Assembly: GCA_964369605.1 (NCBI GenBank)
Contig: CAYJFD010000003.1
Coordinates: forward strand, 1 to 64,000
DNA from: CAYJFD01 sp964369605
GTDB taxonomy: Bacteria; Bacteroidota; Bacteroidia; Bacteroidales; UBA932
Direction of reading: 5' to 3'
Length of the DNA stretch: 64,000 nucleotides
Below are positions 60,175-64,000 of the stretch, one piece after another. Each line of letters starts with the position of its first letter. Within the stretch, counting starts at the first letter, position 1. The notes beneath the pieces were generated by a model. That model was not told where the DNA came from, did not search any database, and saw nothing but the letters and a program-made list of their open reading frames with translations. The position numbers were made by a program, and so were the translations under genes.

Positions 60175-62989
60175 TGCGACAGAAGGATTTAAAGTAACAA
60201 TATTTACATTTTTCGGCATTTAGAGCCCCTGTAAATTTTATCTCAGGGTTATAAATTTCTTCAAGTACCGAGATTAGGCCTTTTCTGTACTGCTCATATT
60301 CGTGCCTTGTCACACTTAAGCCTGGCATTATTCCTTGGAACATTGAACTCAGAGAATAAACTAACATAGTCGTTTCTTCTGGGTTAATAAGTTTTTTATT
60401 ATCCACTGTATTATTCTCTAGCAGCACCAAATAGAATAGTAACTGTAGCGCGGTACTTGGTCTTGTTTTGTTATCTGCTCTAAAGATATTTACTATGTCT
60501 CCTTTATAGTCTATTTCTGAGCGTCCTGTTTTGTAGTCTATTACACGAAGCATTCCGTCTACTTTGTCAACTCTATCTATGATTCCAAATAGCTTTACTG
60601 TTTTCTTCCCGTCAAATAGCTCTAGGTTCTGATAGCATTTCTGCTCTGCTCCAACATATCGTAGGACTCCTAATTCGGAGTCTATTTTCAAGGTCTTCTT
60701 GATGAATTTCAAAAGCAGTGCCTCTATTATCTTATTTCTTCCGACTATCTCTTGCACTCCCATTTCTGACTTGAAGGCTAGCGATATTTCCTTTAGTATT
60801 GCATCGTCAGATGCCATTAAACCGAGAATTTCCTTTTTTCCTAAATCTTTTAATAGATAGGGGGTATAGATCTCCTGCATTATTTTGTGATAGAGAAGGC
60901 CAAACATACTTGCTTCTACCTCATCGCTTACTTCTTGTGGTTCTCTGAGCTTACATACATATTGAAAATAGAATTTCCTTGGACAGTCAATATAGGTATT
61001 GATAGACGAGGGAGAGAAACTCATATTGTCTAGTGTCGAGAAAACTTCTTGGGTCTTCTCATAGTCTTTAATTTCGTTCTCCTTACTGTAGACTGACTGG
61101 TTTAGTACGTATTCATTTATTTTTACCTTATGATGATATTTTAGCTGCATCACAAAGCGACTGACTTCGCCTGAGGATAAGCCACTTGTTCGTGAATCGT
61201 AGAGTAGATAAACCTTTTTTGCTCTATAGATACTTCGATAGAAATGGTAGGCAGCGATGGCGTCTTGGTACTCGTAATTTGGCATATCAAAACCAAGGCG
61301 TATGCTATATGGTATAAAGGAGTTACTCACTGACCTTGAAGGGAATACACCATCATTTACCGAGAGAATTATTAAATTTTCAAAATCTAATGCTCGCATC
61401 TCTAGGTTACCCATAATTTGCAGTCCTGAAAGTGGTTCACCCTTAAATGGTATTTGATTGAACTTCAGGGAATCATTCAGGAGTCTAAAGTAGGTTGCTG
61501 GCTTTATTGGGAGCTTTAGTTTACATAGTTTTGTTATAGCGTTATGATAGCTGTATAAAAATTCGGCTTCTAGGTCTTGTAATTCAGTCTTTAGTATATC
61601 TAATATATCATATTGGGCCTGTGCTATTATTTCATAATCTTCTTCTAGTAATACTTTGCTAAAGTCCTCGACTTTGAATATTCTTTCCAATAGGACTGAT
61701 CCTACTAGCAGGTTAGAAGGCACATAGATCATATTAGCCTTTACTATTTCTTCTCTTATTTTTTTTACTAACTCCGGATTTACATTACCTATATAGGGAT
61801 GGTTCAAGAGTTTAATTACGTTCTTGTAGTAGAAACTTATTTGTCCCTCTTTTTCTGACACTCCTTGATATAGAGCCGCATAAGAACTCATAAAAGACAT
61901 ACAGTTACTATTTGAAAGGGAGTATCCCATAGTGACATTGATAAGTCCTATCTCTGATGGTATCGAATTTAGAACAGGCAGTAATAGTTTTTCATCTGGT
62001 AGGACGATTGCTGTCCTAAAGGCTTGTTCTTGGGTGTTCGCTTCTGTTAAGCCTAGTTTTTTTAATATATCAGGTAATTGCTTTGCCTGTCCTACCATGG
62101 ATGGGATGGAGATAACATTTATCTCTTGTTCCTGTGGCGAGGTATTTTCTAGTTCGTGTTGTAGTGGATAAGAAATGTTATAGCGCCTTACATTTTCATC
62201 CATAAAGAACGAGGATTTATTTTCCGTATTCCTAATTATTTCTCCGTAGTAGTCCCAGTAGAAATGAGCTCTATCTTGTTTTTTCAAGTAATCAAGAAGG
62301 GCTTTTTCACATTTATTCAATGCATTTAGTCCTACAAAAACTATTTTTTTATTATTTGCAAATAGATTTTTACAGCTTTCCTCGAGGTTTTCCGCAACAC
62401 TTCTATAGATCATTCCCTCATAGGCGACTCCATTTTCTTCTAGTGATTTATGTAGCTTTGTGTATATCGCAAAGAGGTAACGCCAAACATTTATGAAGTT
62501 TTGCTCCTTTTCCCCTTCTTGGTACGGAAGTAAATTCCCCCAAAATTTAGAAATAGCCTCTCTTTGTTGTTCTGTTAGATAGGAGTAATATTCATCTATC
62601 TCGCTTAGATCTGAGATATTTGTAAATATCTTTTTTGAGTCAACAAGGTATTTGTCGATATCGTCAAAGTCATTTAGTATCGTATCTCCCCAAAATAGAA
62701 ATTCATCAAATGTTTCTTTGAAGTTAGGGATGACTTCTTGATAGGCTTGGTATAAATAGTGTAGTATTTGTAACTGCTCTCCGAGCAATAGGCCCGAAAG
62801 TGAGGAGAATAGATTATTTATAGTGCTTATCTCTGGAGCGAAGATGGGTTTGGTAGAAGAAAGACCCAAGTATCTCTGAAAGAAAACAGAAGATCTACGA
62901 TTAGGGAAAACAAAAATAAAATCCCTTAACGAATCTTCGTGTTTTTGGATATATACTTCTGCTACTTGACGTAAAAATTCTTTTTTCAT
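60167..62989 (-). CDS. addB: AddB-like nuclease with [4Fe-4S] cluster
   Basis: A 940-residue partner of AddA. The N-terminal part is a RecB-like inactivated helicase region (FIFVFPNRRSSVFFQRYLGL at about 22-42), and the C-terminal part a PD-(D/E)xK nuclease (DKVDGMLRVIDYKTG). Cysteines of the AddB iron-sulphur cluster are seen: one at about 668 (CPRKFYFQ) and Cys928, Cys931, Cys937 in CKYCYFKSFC. Overlaps pgi by 4 bp upstream and addA by 8 bp downstream, so pgi-addB-addA is one operon. Confidence 0.93.
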   Translation of the reverse strand: MKKEFLRQVAEVYIQKHEDSLRDFIFVFPNRRSSVFFQRYLGLSSTKPIFAPEISTINNLFSSLSGLLLGEQLQILHYLYQAYQEVIPNFKETFDEFLFWGDTILNDFDDIDKYLVDSKKIFTNISDLSEIDEYYSYLTEQQREAISKFWGNLLPYQEGEKEQNFINVWRYLFAIYTKLHKSLEENGVAYEGMIYRSVAENLEESCKNLFANNKKIVFVGLNALNKCEKALLDYLKKQDRAHFYWDYYGEIIRNTENKSSFFMDENVRRYNISYPLQHELENTSPQEQEINVISIPSMVGQAKQLPDILKKLGLTEANTQEQAFRTAIVLPDEKLLLPVLNSIPSEIGLINVTMGYSLSNSNCMSFMSSYAALYQGVSEKEGQISFYYKNVIKLLNHPYIGNVNPELVKKIREEIVKANMIYVPSNLLVGSVLLERIFKVEDFSKVLLEEDYEIIAQAQYDILDILKTELQDLEAEFLYSYHNAITKLCKLKLPIKPATYFRLLNDSLKFNQIPFKGEPLSGLQIMGNLEMRALDFENLIILSVNDGVFPSRSVSNSFIPYSIRLGFDMPNYEYQDAIAAYHFYRSIYRAKKVYLLYDSRTSGLSSGEVSRFVMQLKYHHKVKINEYVLNQSVYSKENEIKDYEKTQEVFSTLDNMSFSPSSINTYIDCPRKFYFQYVCKLREPQEVSDEVEASMFGLLYHKIMQEIYTPYLLKDLGKKEILGLMASDDAILKEISLAFKSEMGVQEIVGRNKIIEALLLKFIKKTLKIDSELGVLRYVGAEQKCYQNLELFDGKKTVKLFGIIDRVDKVDGMLRVIDYKTGRSEIDYKGDIVNIFRADNKTRPSTALQLLFYLVLLENNTVDNKKLINPEETTMLVYSLSSMFQGIMPGLSVTRHEYEQYRKGLISVLEEIYNPEIKFTGALNAEKCKYCYFKSFCRND

Positions 62990-64000
62990 TTTAATAATCT
63001 ATATATATTCTTTTTGTATTCTTCTACTCCTGGTTGATCAAATGGATTTACATCTAGTATATATGCTGATATCGCACAAGCATATTCGAACATATAAAAT
63101 AATTCTCCTAGGTTATATTCATTTATTGACTCTATCTCTATTTTATATATTGGTACGCCACCCTCTCTATGGGCGATCGTTACTCCTACTTCTGCAAACT
63201 TGTTACACTCATTTAGTGTCTTTCCGTAAAGAAACTTAAACTCTTCTGTCTCAAATGTAGGTCCATCGAGTACTAGATCCTGAGGTGGCTGTTTCACGGA
63301 CAGTATGGTCTCAAATATTATTCTCTCTCCTTCTTGTATATATTGACCAACAGAGTGTAGGTCTCGTGTAAAACTTAGTTTTGAGGGATAGATGCCTCTG
63401 TGCTGCTTCCCTTCTGATTCTCCAAAGAGCTGCTTCCACCAGTCTGCTATATATTCTAGCTTAGTTTCATAGCTGACGAGTATCTCAAGTTTTTTTTCCT
63501 TTTCAAAATATTGCTCGCTCCTAAAAGCAGCGTAGTTTAGAGCGGGATTAGTCCTGTCTCTGCGCACACAATCTTTCGATATTGCTTTAGCTCCTTCTAT
63601 AAATTCCCTTATATCGTATCCGGCTAATGCTATAGGGAGTAGGCCAACTGGACTAAAGATGGAATACCTTCCTCCCATATCACTTGGCACTGAGAAACTT
63701 GTATAGTTGTATTTGTCTACTTCTTCTCTTAATAAGCCCTCTTTCGCATCTGTGATGGCGCAAATTCGTTGAGAAGCACCTTCTTGAGTGTATTTTTCTT
63801 CTAGTATTTTTTTTACAAAGTCAAATGTGATGGTAGGTTCCAGTGTTGTTCCTGATTTAGAGATGACTACTGCTGCACAGCTTCGCAGCTTCATCACCTC
63901 TATTAGCTGACTTAGGTAGTCTGCTGATAAATTAAATCCAGCAAAAATAATTTGAAGCTTTGCGTGCTCGTTTGTCTCGCTGAAGTAGGGAGAAAGTGCT
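62986..64000 (-). CDS. pgi: glucose-6-phosphate isomerase, 3' part (cut by the window edge)
   Basis: Interconverts glucose-6-P and fructose-6-P. The frame stays open to the right edge: upstream of the in-frame ATG at 63894 the translation continues as ALSPYFSETNEHAKLQIIFAGFNLSADYLSQLIEVM, typical of PGI, so the start lies outside the window. The visible 338 residues include VVISKSGTTLEP, GGRYSIFSPVGLLPIALAGYD and LGELFYMFEYACAISAYILDVNPFDQPGVEEYKKN, the usual C-terminal signature. The end overlaps addB by 4 bp. Confidence 0.96.
   Translation of the reverse strand, partial: ALSPYFSETNEHAKLQIIFAGFNLSADYLSQLIEVMKLRSCAAVVISKSGTTLEPTITFDFVKKILEEKYTQEGASQRICAITDAKEGLLREEVDKYNYTSFSVPSDMGGRYSIFSPVGLLPIALAGYDIREFIEGAKAISKDCVRRDRTNPALNYAAFRSEQYFEKEKKLEILVSYETKLEYIADWWKQLFGESEGKQHRGIYPSKLSFTRDLHSVGQYIQEGERIIFETILSVKQPPQDLVLDGPTFETEEFKFLYGKTLNECNKFAEVGVTIAHREGGVPIYKIEIESINEYNLGELFYMFEYACAISAYILDVNPFDQPGVEEYKKNIYRLLK

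Noticed and set aside
57082..62989. Phage-defence helicase-nuclease pair
   Set aside because: The AddA and AddB motifs, including the AddB iron-sulphur cysteines, and the operon with pgi indicate ordinary recombination repair.

Overview
The window is AT-rich chromosomal DNA from a member of the Bacteroidota, most likely order Bacteroidales and plausibly Porphyromonas-like; genus is not resolved. The evidence is consistent: promoters of the Bacteroidota type (TTTG, 19-21 bp, TAnnTTTG) recur upstream of genes, Shine-Dalgarno sequences are almost absent, and several products are typical of the phylum (DUF3078 protein, TonB receptor with a carboxypeptidase-regulatory-like N-terminus, OstA-like protein, M49 dipeptidyl peptidase, WbqC, archaeal-type ProRS, NfnAB-type fusion). 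Most of the window is housekeeping sequence in short operons; the accessory-looking parts are repeats and one small transposase element.

Layout, left to right. 1-341 is an array of 72-bp tandem repeats. 467-2280 is a FecCD/BtuC-type importer (permease, ATPase). 2432-5849 is a fatty-acid elongation operon, fabH-fabF-fabZ-fabG. 6122-7990 is a biotin-dependent carboxyltransferase. 8233-14381 holds histidine degradation genes (hutH, hutI, a metallo-beta-lactamase-fold hydrolase, ftcD), interrupted by a REP-associated (RAYT/Y1) transposase flanked by two near-identical 74-bp repeats. 14394-19951 is an envelope-biogenesis operon (guaB, SurA-like lipoprotein, SurA-like PPIase, OstA-like), whose end lies 12 bp from hutH. 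20015-29904 carries a radical SAM gene, a YhcH-family gene, DPP III, an MscS channel, pnp, rpsO and an M3 peptidase. 29905-30416 holds a degenerate 72-bp palindromic repeat array and an initiator tRNA-Met.

30652-36051 has an NfnAB-like fusion and a probable metal-acquisition operon (His-rich membrane protein, TonB receptor, HMA-domain protein). 36130-42522 has sppA, then proS-(unknown)-DUF3078-tilS on the other strand. 42636-45515 encodes an unusual Trp/Tyr/Gly- and Ser-rich lipoprotein and a FadL-like outer-membrane protein. 45512-48886 is lpxD-lpxC-lpxA-wbqC, divergent from rimP-nusA-infB (49027-53627) through interlocked promoters. 53707-55962 has three small envelope proteins, two of them tandem paralogues. 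56102-57052 is a second KAS III-like enzyme. 57082-64000 is pgi-addB-addA, with pgi running off the right edge.

No large defence island, prophage, integrative element or CRISPR array is present. The most unusual signals are the RAYT with paired palindromic repeats, two repeat arrays with the same 72-bp period, a RimP lacking its C-terminal domain, an LpxC without the FabZ fusion usual in this group (with free FabZ in the fab operon), two genes whose promoters imply leaderless mRNAs, the interlocked lpxD/rimP promoters, and the metal operon. I see no obviously new multi-gene system; the RAYT/repeat pair and the 72-bp arrays are the best candidates for undescribed biology.
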